Shown in pieces: positions 1 through 10,839 of a stretch of DNA of 64,000 nucleotides. The stretch is from the NCBI GenBank assembly GCA_013399015.1, contig VWZX01001688.1:1736001-1800000 (forward strand), read 5' to 3'. The DNA is from Galbula dea (taxonomy: Eukaryota > Chordata > Aves > Piciformes > Galbulidae). Under the pieces are notes generated by a model. It saw only the letters and a list, made by a program, of their open reading frames with translations. It had not been told where the DNA came from and made no database searches. Position 1 is the stretch's first letter. Each line of letters opens with the position of its first letter. The translations under genes were made by a program, and so were the position numbers.

Positions 1-1479
1 GTGCACTCATTTATATCCGTGTAATTTAATTTAATTTCATTCATTTACATACATTTTGGTCCCTACATCTGTTAACTATGCGACATTGTTGCTACAGCTA
101 CTTTACAATTGGAGCTCCTTGTTGCGTTGTGATCCCTCCTAAATGATACACTAAAGGTACAAACCCAAGAAACTGCTGTTGTCTAAACTATGCGTTATCA
201 CTCTGTGATTATACTTGTCCTGCAGCAATAATGCTGCAGAGCTTATGAGAAGAATGATCCTTGTGAGACTTCCACATAAGAGTTTTCTCCTTGTGTTTCA
301 CCCTTCCAAAGTGAGAAGACAGCTGGGGAAGCTGCATCAGACTCAGGTGGTGTGAGAAACGCCCCACAGCTCCTTCTGCTGAAACGTAGTGAACTGCTGG
401 TTCTGGTTCTGCTGTGTCCAGCACAAGGTTTAAGGAGACTTGTCAGCTCGGGAATTAGAGAAACAGAGCTACAGGATTTATCTGTGTCAAACACTGTCAG
501 TGGCCAGTCCTGACTCCACTTTTGCAGCCTTCCCTGAGCTGCACCGGCTCTGTGGCTAGCAGCAGCATAACTCACTGCCTGGGGCAAGTCTCCTCATTGA
601 AAACATGATTCTCTTTTCCTGAGCAGCTGGCTAAATAGGGATGAAAGCTTTCCTGCAGCAAGGAGATGCAAATCACAGGCAGACACACAGCCCAGTGGTG
701 CTGCTGCACTCCAGTCCCTGCTTTTCCACCATTCCCTAATTAAAAAAAAACAAACAAACCCCCTAAACCAGTGATTTCTCCCTTTTTAGGTCAGAGCAAG
801 GGCTGTGTCTTATGTCTGCTGCCTGTGTTGTCCAATTCCAGCAAGCCTTAGGTAGAGCAGAGAAGCCCTTGCTCTAACAGGGAGGTGGGTATGCAATGAA
901 CCCAATAACAGATTGTTCTGCTGAGAGACTGAGCTGAAACACTGAAAAATAACATTTTTACTTGACCCAAAATATTTTTTCTGCTCAAAAGAAAAAAGTT
1001 TGGTTTGCTCTGGGCTACCAAAATTAAGATTATTTTTTATTTTTTTTTATTTAAAAAAACTATCCTAGCAGTATTTCAAGAAAGAGAGGGGAAACATTTC
1101 ATTCAGAAAATATTACAACAAACAACTTCCTTTCACAACAGCCCAAATAAAACATTTTTCCATCCCTGAATCACACTCCTTGTTGCTGCAGACTGAACTG
1201 TTCCCCATGGCTGCAAGCTGTGTAATGCCTCCTCTCCTCCTGAAAAAGAATATTTTGGCAACTACATGAGTTGCTAAAAAATACATTGCTCAGCTGTGGC
1301 AGTAAGGAAACACCAAGGAAATGCTGGTAAATAATTATTTTGAGTGCTGTTTTTTTTTTTTCCCAAAGTCCATTATTTTAAGGATAAGACTTTTTGGAAA
1401 TGAACTAAGCATGTTTTCATGAATGTGACCTTGTAACTAGACACAAGAAGTAAGTCTGGAAGGTCTCATTACTACGGAG
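1..1479. other. Unique non-coding sequence
   Basis: No gene is recognisable here. The segment holds three TAATT units at 22-36, an A/C-rich patch near 741-765, and a T12 run at 1350-1361. Two overlapping minus-strand open frames at 209-587 have no recognisable motif and lie in different frames, so I treat them as chance. The composition is AT-rich between about 940 and 1160. Confidence 0.6.
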
Positions 1480-2060
1480 TGGCACTGTATAATAAGGACT
1501 GCAAATACCAAATAGCTTCATTACTCCCATTATCATCTTTTGTCATTGTTTAATTGTGTGTATCAATTTTTAATAAAGAAACTTCATATGTTTATGAATT
1601 AGATCATACTGAGAGGGGCTTTCATTGATTGCAGAAAAATAGCCAGGTCAGCTGGGTCATCCAGATACAGAAACAAGGTGGAACAGGACTGAGCATCTGA
1701 GCTATTCTGGTCTGCATGATGAACAGAAACACTTGTTAAACTTTATTCAGTGTCACTTAATGTTATTAGCCCTCCTGGACCAGAGTGATTTCACTGCTCC
1801 AAATAATGACAAATGGTGCAGCTGGACAGAGCTGAGCTATTCACTCCAGTGATAATTGCTGCACAATGATATTAAAGGAGCATTCACCAAAACTTCCCCT
1901 GTTAATGATGTTTAATTCATTATTAAATGCAGCTCATTACTGTTGGAGAGAAGGCCATTTAGCAGCCATCAGCTTTGCTAATATTGCCGAATGTCTTCCA
2001 GTGGGCAGACAGCAGGAGGGAAGGCAAGTTTTAAAAATGCATTTCCACTTCAGAATGAAA
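1480..2060. promoter_or_regulatory. Candidate conserved non-coding element (enhancer-like)
   Basis: This is an AT-rich, non-repetitive block dense in homeodomain-type TAAT/ATTA cores. It includes a run of TTAAT, TTTAATTC and ATTATTAAAT near 1897-1927, plus ATTGTT and TAATTG motifs near 1545-1556. It lacks microsatellites and any sustained coding signal. This texture is typical of developmental enhancers in vertebrate gene deserts. Conservation itself is an inference, because no alignment could be made. Confidence 0.3.
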
Positions 2061-2959
2061 ATGGAAAATTTTCTGACAGTGTTTAGAAAAAATCCCAGTG
2101 TCTAATACCATCTGAACCTCTTGTTTCCCTGTAAGATCAGAGCAGTCAGTTGTTTCCTCCTAGAACTAACATCTCCTTTATGTGAGATTTTAAAGGTGTA
2201 ATTTCATTGCAAGAAAGTCTCCTTATTGACCACTTTGTCCACCTCCTGCTTCCCACTGGCTTTGATGCAGCACAGCTACAGGCATTTAACCATAGCCTGT
2301 CTGTGAACACTTTCCTTGCTGCCCCTGTGCCACTGGATCTCTCCCAGCAGGTGCAGATGTTCCTGCTCTCGCAGTTGCTCTCACGGGAGCAGTAGGCCCA
2401 AGGACGGTGCAGTCCTCAGCCCAGGGGAGGTCTAAGCCTGTTACACAAAGCAGCCTCCCTGCTGCACCTGAACACAGCTCCAGGATGTTCGTATAATTGA
2501 GGTGCTGAAGGTGAGGCCAGATGGTGCCCCACTTTAGAAGCTCATTAGGGAAAGGTGTTTGGTGACTCATGTCTAATACCATGTTAATGTTTCTCCAAGC
2601 CCTCAGGTACAATTCCCAATGCCTCTCCCAGATATACCCCCTTCCCCTCTACAGACCCTGCATTTTCCAGAGCCAGAGGTGTGTTTGTGGGTGAGGCAGA
2701 GAACTCAAAAATAAACCAGGAAACTGGAGCATAAAGCCCACCAATGTGAGGAGAGCAAAGCTGCAAGCTCTCTGAGTAATCTATTCCAGAGTCTCTGTTA
2801 TCTCAGTGCCCAGGTAGTCCCCTTGGCCATCCTGATATCACAAAATGTCACAATTTGTTATGCAGAGAAATAACCTGGTGGTTGAGATGGCAGAGACACA
2901 AGTCACCTTCCTGGGGTGGCCTCAGGGACTCTTCTGAAAAAACAGATGTGCTAACAGTA
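2061..2959. other. Unique sequence without recognised genes
   Basis: Nothing specific could be identified. A 62-codon plus-strand frame at 2207-2395 and a 108-codon minus-strand frame at 2286-2612 overlap in opposite directions, and neither resembles a known family. CpG dinucleotides are very rare from 2821 to 2940, which contrasts sharply with the next segment. Confidence 0.55.
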
Positions 2960-3250
2960 CTACCGCCTCTCTCCCATAGCTCATCTGGAGACATACACAG
3001 GCGAAGCACAACGTAAGCTCAGTTACTGCTGCACGAAGTAAACAGCAGCTTCCCCACCGATGCACTCCGAGCTGCACGCCATATGTTTACAACAGAGCCT
3101 TTCTTAGATGTTGTGCAAACATTGCCTAATTAAACAGCAGATAATTGTCCTGAAACGACTGAGCAGCCCTACTATCATCAACATTTACACACGCAGAAGA
3201 GAGATATAACGCCTAGCCCATATTTACACCGAGTTGTGCACGTCCGTATG
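2960..3250. promoter_or_regulatory. CpG-retaining regulatory candidate with forkhead and homeodomain motifs
   Basis: Thirteen CpG dinucleotides fall between 2963 and 3246, while the following 640 bases (3247-3889) contain none. GC content is only moderate, so this is not a classical CpG island. Motifs include GTAAACA at 3038-3044 and its inverse TGTTTAC at 3084-3090 (forkhead-type sites), GCAAACA at 3115-3121, and TAATTA at 3127-3132. Retained CpGs suggest germline hypomethylation, selective constraint or both. I infer an enhancer; a small alternative promoter is possible, but no TATA box or splice donor is evident beside it. Confidence 0.4.
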
Positions 3251-4011
3251 GGTGCCCATCCCTGGGGATGGTATCTGGCTCCCAGCACCCTCTCCTGGCC
3301 ACATATACCTCTACATCCTAATCATTTCATTTTCCCCATTCTGAAACTGGAAGCATTACCCAAGGACATACAGCACAACAAGATGAAAGACTTGTGTAAA
3401 GGGATCCAAATACTCTTACTCTGAGTGGAACAGGAAGGCCATGGACCCTATACAGTGCAAAAATTCTGATTTAGATTATTTTTTCTCCTTTTTACCTTCT
3501 AATTCTTCCAGAACCAAGACACTGGAGAGAACTAGTGTGAGAAACCTCTAGCTCTAGTATAGAAAAGCTAAACCACCATTACCAGATCAGTAACAAATCT
3601 GTACTGAAAACATGAGCCTGTGTGGACCAGGAAGGTGCCAGTCCTATTCCCTGTAACTGCCCCCAGATGCCACATCACATAAAATATTATTTTTCTCAGA
3701 GGGGAGCTGGGAGAAGGATTAATCATTTCAAGGGATATTGCTTGGGACCTGCAGCAGGACCTTTAGCCTCCCTGTGCTGCTGTTTGGCAGTTTGTGCCTC
3801 CCTATACCCATGGCTTGGAGCAAGGCATGAGCTGTGCCCAGAGCATTGCCTACAAATACAACTTTTGCAAAGGCTAGAGTAAAAGCCACCGCAAAACATC
3901 CCAGCAGCCTGCTCCATCTACCATCACTTGTTGGGAATGGCTGCTTGGGATGTAGAAATGCAGCTAAAACTGACCAACCAGTCAGCAAGTATAGTGGGAA
4001 GTGAGTGAAAC
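3251..4011. other. Unique CpG-free sequence
   Basis: No gene is recognised. The stretch is almost devoid of CpG. Overlapping short frames on both strands around 3620-4069 have no family resemblance, and the minus-strand frame at 3728-4069 runs through the adjacent microsatellite. Confidence 0.55.
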
Positions 4012-4056
4012 AATGGAATGGAATAGAACAGAATAGAATAGAATAGAATAGAATGA
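4012..4056. repeat. Pentanucleotide microsatellite (TAGAA)n
   Basis: The plus strand reads GGAAT-type units grading into a run of AATAG/TAGAA units with one AACAG variant. About nine five-base units are visible. The two end variants (GGAAT and GAATGAGG) suggest point-mutated edges around a younger pure core. No function is implied; it could serve as a polymorphic marker. Confidence 0.85.
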
Positions 4057-5260
4057 GGAGATGGGTCAAGTGGTTTACAAAGCAATTACTTACAGCAACC
4101 AGACAGGAAGATCAGAGACAGTGGGAAGGAACTGGGCTGCTATGGAAATGACTAGTTTTACCTGGTGTGATTGGGAACATCAGAGTGCTCAGCTCAGTTA
4201 GTTACTCAACCCTCCTCAAATAGCCACAGTACTGAAAGCTCAGGGAACTGAGGTGCCAATTTTCTTCAAGAAGATATCTCAGCACTAACTCATCTCTTTT
4301 GGGCTAAAAAATTGTACAGGGTAATGTCAGGTTATAAAACAGGCCCTTGATTTGCCCTGGTTTAATTAAGATAATGAGAAATATAGGATGATGAGCTATA
4401 GTTCCAGAGAGCAGGAAAAAAGGAAAAAAAAAAAAAAAGCTAAAGAGCAATTACATTTGCAAAAGAGAAGAGCCTACAGAGTTAGGGGCTGGGAAACAGG
4501 CTGTGACAAAGGGGATGTCTACAGGAGATTTATTGGTACCAAAAATAGAGCAGGGCAGGACTGAGTGACTGGAGGATTTCAGTGAAGCAAAGCCTTTTGC
4601 ATCTGGAAGGCAGGTGCTGACCCAGCCTGCCTGTGCTCTCCAATGGTGTCTGATGGGTGAAGGAAAAACGAGCTGGAAAAATCTCAGCATGATTCCTAAC
4701 AGATATAATCACAAGCTCAACCGACCTGGCAGCCAGGTCTCTGCAGAAGGGCTGCTCCTTGGTTTGCTAGCACCATAACACTGCTGACTGTTTGTGTACC
4801 CTCACCAGTTTTAATGTCTAGTTTCCAGCAGTGGGGTTGCCAGCCGAAGGCAACTGTCTTCAACAGTTCCATCAGTGTCTGACACATAGCTCAAGTGTGT
4901 GTTTAAATCTCACATATTTCAGTGGGACTTGTGTGGTCCCAAGCTGTAGCATCTGTTCAAGAGTGTTGCTGAATTGAGCTTAGCCACTCCCATTACCCCG
5001 ACACACACAGGAGTATTTCTTCTTTAATGCAAAATACTGGGAAATCCTGGATAAGAATTGGTCTTACTGTAAGGCACTATTAGCTCTGCTATCTCTGAAT
5101 CAAACCCAGAAGAGATTCAGTACTTTCTATTTTAAATAGTTTGTCATTCCTCAAGTCTACCACTGTGTCTTGTTTCTGTCCCAGCTAGGAGCCCACCGTG
5201 ATATGATTTGAATGAAAGTGTGTTAGAGAGAGCACCAAGTTCATTACTAGTGCTTCCTTA
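4057..5260. other. Unique sequence with a long A run
   Basis: The only structured element is an A-rich tract near 4414-4438 that ends in fifteen consecutive A at 4424-4438. No recognisable retroposon body lies directly upstream of it, so it is probably a simple repeat rather than a retroposon tail. A minus-strand frame at 4451-4690 has no recognised motif. Confidence 0.5.
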
Positions 5261-5296
5261 ATAGCAATAATGATAATAATGATAGTAACAGTAGCA
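5261..5296. repeat. Imperfect trinucleotide repeat (ATA/ATG/GTA)
   Basis: The stretch reads as interrupted AAT/GAT/AGT triplets (ATAGCAATAATGATAATAATGATAG and onward). It is a short degenerate microsatellite with no coding context. Confidence 0.6.
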
Positions 5297-5740
5297 TCCC
5301 CACCACCAGCCTGACACCAGAACCAGTATGCCTGAATTTACCATTTTGCAGAAATTCTGTTTGCCTTTCCTACACTGTCATTTCCACGCATTGCCTTGGA
5401 GAAAGAGGTCCCTAAACCACAGAGCTGCCCTGTCCCTGCAGCATCATTTTGACAGTAGTTGAAAACTGTAATTTAGGAAATGCAGATCCCATGCTTCAAT
5501 GGGACAAAGGGGAAACTCCAAATGAGTCTTCATGTGTATGCTACATAATTCACCAGCTCTGTAATAAACCCAGATCACTTAGTTTTACAAAAGTCCTTTA
5601 ACAGTGTAATTAAGCTTATCAGTTATCAAACTGGGTCTGACTTCAGCATTAGAAAAGCAGCCAGAGAGAATTGGTAACAACAGGAGTGAAGAAGAGAGTT
5701 TAGGTTAGAGACAGCTGGTCAATATTTGGGTGACATGAGA
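5297..5740. other. Unique sequence, nothing recognised
   Basis: No gene, repeat or strong regulatory pattern is visible. The composition is ordinary for the window. Confidence 0.5.
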
Positions 5741-6210
5741 CTCATTATGTACCTCCCAAATAAATATGCATTTCATTTCTGTTCCTCTGTGTCTAACCCA
5801 CTTGTCTCTTGTTGTATTATATTGCATTTCTATTCAGTTTTGATAGGTTGAGTCCCAAGAGCCATAATTTATTGACATTACTTCATAAATCTTTAAAAGG
5901 GCAAGAGAGAGTGACTTAATCAGAACGAATCATTTCCCCTTTGTTTGGACTTGTTTAAAATCAGTTGCTTGCTATTTCATGGAATTTAAGTGACTAATTA
6001 GGACTTGATTTTCTCCCTCCCTATCCCTTTGATTCATAATCAGTGCTTTCAGCTAATAAATTTATCATTCTCAGAGTAGCATTAAAGACTTGGTCCTCTG
6101 CATGAACAGTCTTATTTATGCAAGTGCCCCATCAACTTCAGAGAGCATCAGAGTGATTAATTTACAAATAATTTGTCTGACAAATATTGCTGCCCTTCTC
6201 CCCTCTTCCC
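5741..6210. promoter_or_regulatory. Candidate conserved non-coding element (homeodomain-rich)
   Basis: About 470 bases are AT-rich without low-complexity runs. They contain many homeodomain cores, such as CTAATTAG at 5995-6002, GATTAATTTAC near 6154-6164 and CATAATTTATTG near 5863-5874. ATGCAT- and TTGTTT-like words are also present. The texture matches deeply conserved developmental enhancers. Conservation is inferred, not measured. Confidence 0.35.
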
Positions 6211-7204
6211 ACCCTTGCAAACTGCCTGTGCACAAATTGGAAATTTCTCAAGTATTCATTATTCAGAATTACTTGCATATTTTTCTCAGTAAGACGTTTT
6301 TTTGCCCTAAACACTGAGTAGCTGCAGTGTATGTGAGCACTTTGTGCTCTCCTGGTCAGCTTCTGAAGTTATGTGGTCTCATCTCATCCCACAGACAGGG
6401 TGATTTTAACACTAAACTGGCCCAGAAGTAGTGGAGAATTTCACTTTCTGACATACAAAATGACAGCTAATTCTGTATTATCTTCAATTATTTATCTATA
6501 AGCCCACTTTGAAGTATTTCAGGCAAGAGTTACATAAGAGGAAAGTATTGTTATTCCTTCATATGCCCTCCTTTTCCGGGGGCAGTGCTCCTCGCTCCTG
6601 CCTGCTCAGCGATGGCAGGCATGGGTTGCTATCTAACTTCTCCTGCTTGGTGTGGTTCGAGGAGGGGATCTGTAGTGATGGGGTAGGAGGATTCACTTGA
6701 TTTCAGAGTGCTGCTTTCTCTTTACCCCCTGCCTTTGCCCCCTCTCACCAGGATGACCAGGACAGGGAAAATTCCCTGTGCTTCCCTGCTCTGATATCTT
6801 GACACAACAGATGCTGAGCCACTCTGAGTGTTGGATTTAAATGACAATGGATTGAGCTTGTGGAGTTGTGTGGCTCCTAGCCCCCGGGGAGGGAGAGGAG
6901 TTGTGCAGCCCCTGGGATTGGTGACAGCCAAGGGTCACGGTGCTCAGTTATGTGCCAAGAACATGATACTGTGGGTGGGCTGCAAACAGCACCTAAAGCT
7001 GTGCCAGCAAAGGCACCTATCACCTGGGATCTCCCAGAGACATGCCCAGCATCAGAGTTCCCAGCAAACACGTGCATGCTGGGCTCAGGGAGACTCACTG
7101 GCAGGTGATGGTGCAACTGCAGTCGTGACTGCCCAGTGTCACGCCTGGTATTACAATATCTGAGCTGTCTGAACCCCAGCAAAGCCACGGCTTTATTGGA
7201 AGCA
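6211..7204. other. Unique sequence flanking the CR1 insertion
   Basis: The GC content rises after about 6560. Short frames on both strands at 6722-7278 look open, partly because of this higher GC. None aligns by eye with upstream CR1 reverse transcriptase. The CR1 similarity starts only near 7205, so this stretch is probably host sequence. Confidence 0.5.
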
Positions 7205-7740
7205 GGCAGCTGGAAGCAGACCAATGGGATGAGTTTTAATAAGGCTAAATGTAAAGTCCTGCATTTTGGGCGTAACAACCCCCAGCAGCGCTACAGGCTA
7301 GGGAAGGTGTGGCTGGAGAGCTCCCCAGCAGAGAAGGACCTGGGGGTGCTGATTGACGGCCGGCTGAACATGAGTCAGCAGTGTGCCCAGGTGGCTAAGA
7401 GGGCCACTGGCATCCTGGCTTGCATCAGGAATAGTGTGACCAGTAGGAGCAGGGAGGTGATCTTGCCACTGTACATGGCACTGGTGAGGCAACACCTCGA
7501 GTACTGTGTACAGTTTNGTTTAGATTAGATATTAGGAAGAATTTCTTTACTGAAAGAGTGGTGAGATATTGGAATAGGCTGCCCAGGAAGGTGGTGGAGT
7601 CACCATCCCTGGAGGTTTTTAAGAAGAGGATAGATGTGTTTCTTCAGGGGATGATTTAGGGGTAAGAGTAGTGTAGGGCTATCGGTTGGACTAGATGATC
7701 TTGAGGGTCCTTTCCAACCGTAATGATTCTGTGATCTGTG
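7205..7740 (+). mobile_element. CR1 LINE fragment (3' end of ORF2 plus 3' terminus), 5'-truncated
   Basis: CR1 is the main LINE of birds; its ORF2 encodes an endonuclease and reverse transcriptase that copy the element into new sites. Only the 3' end is present. The frame at 7209-7516 reads FNKAKCKVLHFGRNNP, then AEKDLGVLIDGRLNMSQQC, then SREVILPLYMALVRQHLEYC, which are characteristic of the CR1 reverse transcriptase/thumb region. After the N at 7517 the tail resumes in another frame with FRLDIRKNFFTERVVRYWNR, then LPRKVVESPSLEVFKKR, ending at a TAG at 7657-7659. The 3' UTR carries the conserved words GGTTGGACTAGATGATCTT and CCTTTCCAACC. It ends in two degenerate ATTCTGTG octamers (7726-7740), the usual CR1 terminus. 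The catalytic core and everything upstream are missing, so the copy is inactive. The subfamily was not determined. Confidence 0.93.
7517..7517. other. Single ambiguous base marking a probable collapsed gap inside CR1
   Basis: This is the only N I saw in the window. The CR1 frame reaches VRQHLEYCVQF just before it and resumes at FRLDIRKNFF just after it, in a different frame. In the family, roughly 90 residues (about 270-290 bases) normally separate these two motifs. A real deletion is possible, but the N exactly at the junction suggests an unresolved repeat gap written with the minimum length. Confidence 0.8.
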
Positions 7741-9268
7741 AGACCAAGTGAGGCAGTGTGCGTGAGCTGGGAAGAGAAGCTTTACATTTGTCAGGAGATT
7801 GGATCATTATCTGACAATGAATTCTGGGCAGCCACTTACTCTCCTCTTTCTGTGGAGGGTTTTTCCACTCTTTGGACTCAATATTATATGTAAACAGAAT
7901 TGATTTAGGTCCTGAGAAGAAGCTCCTCAGTGAAGGAACAGAACAAAGCTCTGCAGAGGGAGGTTTGCCAGGACACACACACACTGTCTCTCCTCAAGCA
8001 AGGGCCCCTTTTCGTAGTGCTCCAATGGGTAACAGACCTTCATCTAATTTAAATGAAATTACTCCTTCTCTTTCCCTCTGTGACCTCTGGTCCTTGCTGG
8101 TTGCCATGGAAAATGGACAGATAAAACCCAGAAAGTATTTAAAGGAGAACTTAACTAAATTGAAATTGCAGCCCTAGAACCTTATTCATCAGACTCTTTC
8201 TTTGGTGGCCTGCTTATTAAATAATTGAACAGCAGTATTGATAAAGCATACATTACAAATCAAGTTAAGGGTCAGGTGAATGAGAGAAGCCTGACAAATG
8301 GCACTTTGATCCATGACAGATCCATGCTCTCTGTGGATATCAGTGGATCTCAGCCTGCATTGAATGGGAGGTTAGAGTTTGTTGGTTGTATTTCTACATA
8401 CCCTTCTGATGTTACTTGCTCCTGCCAGGTGAAGGGCTGGACTGATAGCAATGACAGAGACCTGAATCATGTTAGTCAGGTGCCAGAAAAGAGGAAGGAG
8501 GCTTAAAGTCTTATTAACATGTGTGTGGGGCTAGGAGTTTCCCACTTCATTTTGTGGCCCCTCTGAACTTATCTCCACTTAACAAGATTGAAAAAAAGAA
8601 AAGTAGGTATCTATTATGCATAAATAACCTTGTTGCCATGACAGCAGCAATATCTGTGAGCATTAAGAGTATCATGAGCTTTTAGTTAAATGAAACTGAC
8701 ACCCTGCTCACAAAATAAATGTTCTGGGTTAACCAGGTAAAGAAGAGCTCAAGCTGTCTGCCAAAGGGCAAAGGGCTGGATAGATGTGTTTTCTTTTTCA
8801 AAGAGACTTCTGAGCACAATAGATATTTCATCACTGTGTCTTTGGAAAGAAATGAACCTCTGAGGCATAGGCTCTGCTGTAGAGCACACACCAGTGACAG
8901 AGCAAACGTGGCATCATGTCATCCATCACAGTGCTTTGATTTTCTGCAGTTCACTGCAGTGCATGTCATATGTCTGTTCTGCCCCCATAGCTGCTGTGAA
9001 ACTGGTCAGCAGTCGAGGACCTAATATTCCTAAAAGATTTGGCACATTTCCCAGGTGCCATTTTTGACTTTCATGAATGAACAGTGAACAGTGACTCACC
9101 CACCACAGAGAGAGCCAAACTGTAAGCATGAACTTGCGGGTGTCGGGTTTAGCCCATGCCAACAGAGATGGGTTACACAACGGATCATCCCAGTGGTCTA
9201 ATTCATCATCATCTCCTAGAGCAATTAAAAACAGATGAGGTCTCTAAATTTCTTCCTTCCGTTTGCAG
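7741..9268. other. Unique sequence downstream of CR1
   Basis: No gene is recognised. An (AC)n run of about six units sits at 7974-7985. A 93-codon plus-strand frame at 8225-8506 and opposing frames near 8682-9180 have no family resemblance. AT-rich stretches between 8575 and 8720 carry a few TAAT cores but no clear boundary. Confidence 0.5.
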
Positions 9269-9334
9269 TTAGCTGCCTCTTGCTTTTCAAGATCCCATTG
9301 AAGGAGAGAAGCTGAGTGCTGCAAGAAGATGAGG
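9269..9334 (+). other. Exon-like interval (66 bp) with strong splice signals, non-coding
   Basis: The interval follows a pyrimidine-rich acceptor ending CTTCCTTCCGTTTGCAG at 9252-9268. It ends AGATGAGG before GTGAGA at 9335. All three reading frames contain a stop, so if it is transcribed it would be a non-coding or untranslated exon. A second exon-like interval on the same strand lies at 10793-10839. Chance co-occurrence of such signals is common in 64 kb of DNA. Confidence 0.15.
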
Positions 9335-10792
9335 GTGAGAGAGCTGGCCTTCTACAGAATAGTCATCGTTAAGAGATAAAGGAATTGCAAGGTGGATGCT
9401 GCAGCTAGGTTTTGTGTATATGTGTGTGGGCTTTACCAAATCCTGAACTTCCAAACATCAGGCCAGACCAGGACAGCTCAAAAATACCACTCTGCTTGGT
9501 GCACAGCCTTGCTGGATCCTGAAGTCTGGATGCTTTCTTTGCCTCGGTGATCCTGTGCTTTTAAAGTCTCATGAGCAACAATTTTCAATCAGGTATTTCC
9601 AGCAACTGGAGGTCCTCTGCCAGCCCAGGTGACAATTCAGCACTCAAAACACCTCTGGGGTCAGGTTTCTTTTGCCTCCCTTACACAGCCCCTTTCTCCA
9701 AACACATGCTTACTAAGTTTAATGTCCCAAGTGATTACTTCAGGAGACCTGATTCACTATTCCACACCACCAGCAATAGGCCTGGTATCAGTCAAAACCT
9801 GGGAGAAATCTCCCTCATAAATAATATCCAAGCAAGCAAGGACAAAAACACACCAGAGGCTTCCTCTCATCTTTTAAGCATTGTTTCAGAGACTTTTTCA
9901 CCAAAGCATTTTTTGAATAGGAGCTGTAAGTATTCAGTACAACTAAGATTAATGGCTTTGGTTTTATACAAAAAATGTATTGCTCAATCTCAGGTTTGTG
10001 CTTCTGGAAAATTATTTCTGTATTAACAGGATCTCTGCGACATGCCTTCCACATGCCCCTGTTCTCTGTTCCTGTGACTGTTTCCATGACCATCACATCC
10101 AGCATTGGTGAACTGGGCCAGTGCCTGCTTCCAAAGTTATTTCTGAAAACCCTTTTGCGCTGCACGGTCACTGGTGCCAAAGTAAATCTCTGCTGATGCC
10201 AGACAGAAAAGAGAGGCCAATAGGTCATTCCTGCCCCAAATCTACGCTAACTGTGCCCCTTCCTGCAGTCACTTCACTGGAACTGCTGTGGTTCAAAAAG
10301 CCTTTGCAGGATGGGAGCCCCTACATAAGCTAAGCCCTGAAAGTGACCCCTCCTATGTGAACTGATGACTCTGATTTTTCCATACAGAGTACTGTAAGAG
10401 AAAATTTCCCTCACTGACTGCTTCTGCCCTCCAAGGAACAACTCCAAAAATGTTCCACAGACCCTCTGTAGATCCCACTTTAGAAATAACTAATGTAACT
10501 AGGATATATTTTCCCCAGGGAAAAATCAGAAGCATTTTTTGATAAAACCATGTTTTTATCCTTACAGAAAACTGTTTTGCTGCTGAACTTTCAAACAGAA
10601 AGTGTAAATCTTTCTTTTAAACCATTAACTCTTCCTTGGCTCTTCTTACTTTTTCAGCTGTCTCTTAAACCTCAGACACTGAAAGAATTTTACCCCTTGG
10701 CTAAAAAACATCTGGATTCAGGATTGCTGTCACCATATTCCTCCAGAGACAGAATGTGGCTGTGCCTCCCACCATCCCCCTGCCCTGCCTAG
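9335..10792. other. Unique sequence containing the longest open frame (judged spurious)
   Basis: The plus-strand frame at 9571-10026 is 151 codons, the longest in the window. Its translation is rich in Ser, Asn and Pro without domains, signal peptide, membrane segment or repeats. It overlaps frames on both strands at 9629-10228. With about 6,000 stop-to-stop intervals expected, a few frames of this length should occur by chance. Confidence 0.5.
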
Positions 10793-10839
10793 GCTCCTGC
10801 TCAGCACATGGGCTCAGTGCTGGGGGAGACTGGGGAGAG
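10793..10839 (+). other. Exon-like interval (47 bp), open in all three frames
   Basis: It lies between a C-rich acceptor (CCATCCCCCTGCCCTGCCTAG ending at 10792) and the donor GAG|GTAAGG at 10840. All three frames are open across its length, which is expected for a GC-rich 47-mer. No protein family is recognised. It could be paired with the exon-like interval at 9269-9334, but this is speculative. Confidence 0.15.

Noticed and set aside
2207..2395. 62-codon frame with protein-like texture (LLPTGFDAAQLQAFNHSLSV)
   Set aside because: Short, no family recognised, no clear splice sites, and opposed by a longer minus-strand frame.
4414..4438. A15 tract as the poly(A) tail of a processed pseudogene
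   Set aside because: No recognisable cDNA body, AATAAA or target-site duplication was seen upstream.
7136..7204. N-terminal part of the 130-codon frame as CR1 reverse transcriptase
   Set aside because: The residues before about 7205 do not resemble CR1; the ATG is a chance in-frame start in flanking DNA.
9571..10026. Longest open frame, 151 codons, as a protein gene
   Set aside because: No domain, signal, splice context or family resemblance; overlapped by frames on both strands; a few frames of this length are expected by chance in 64 kb.
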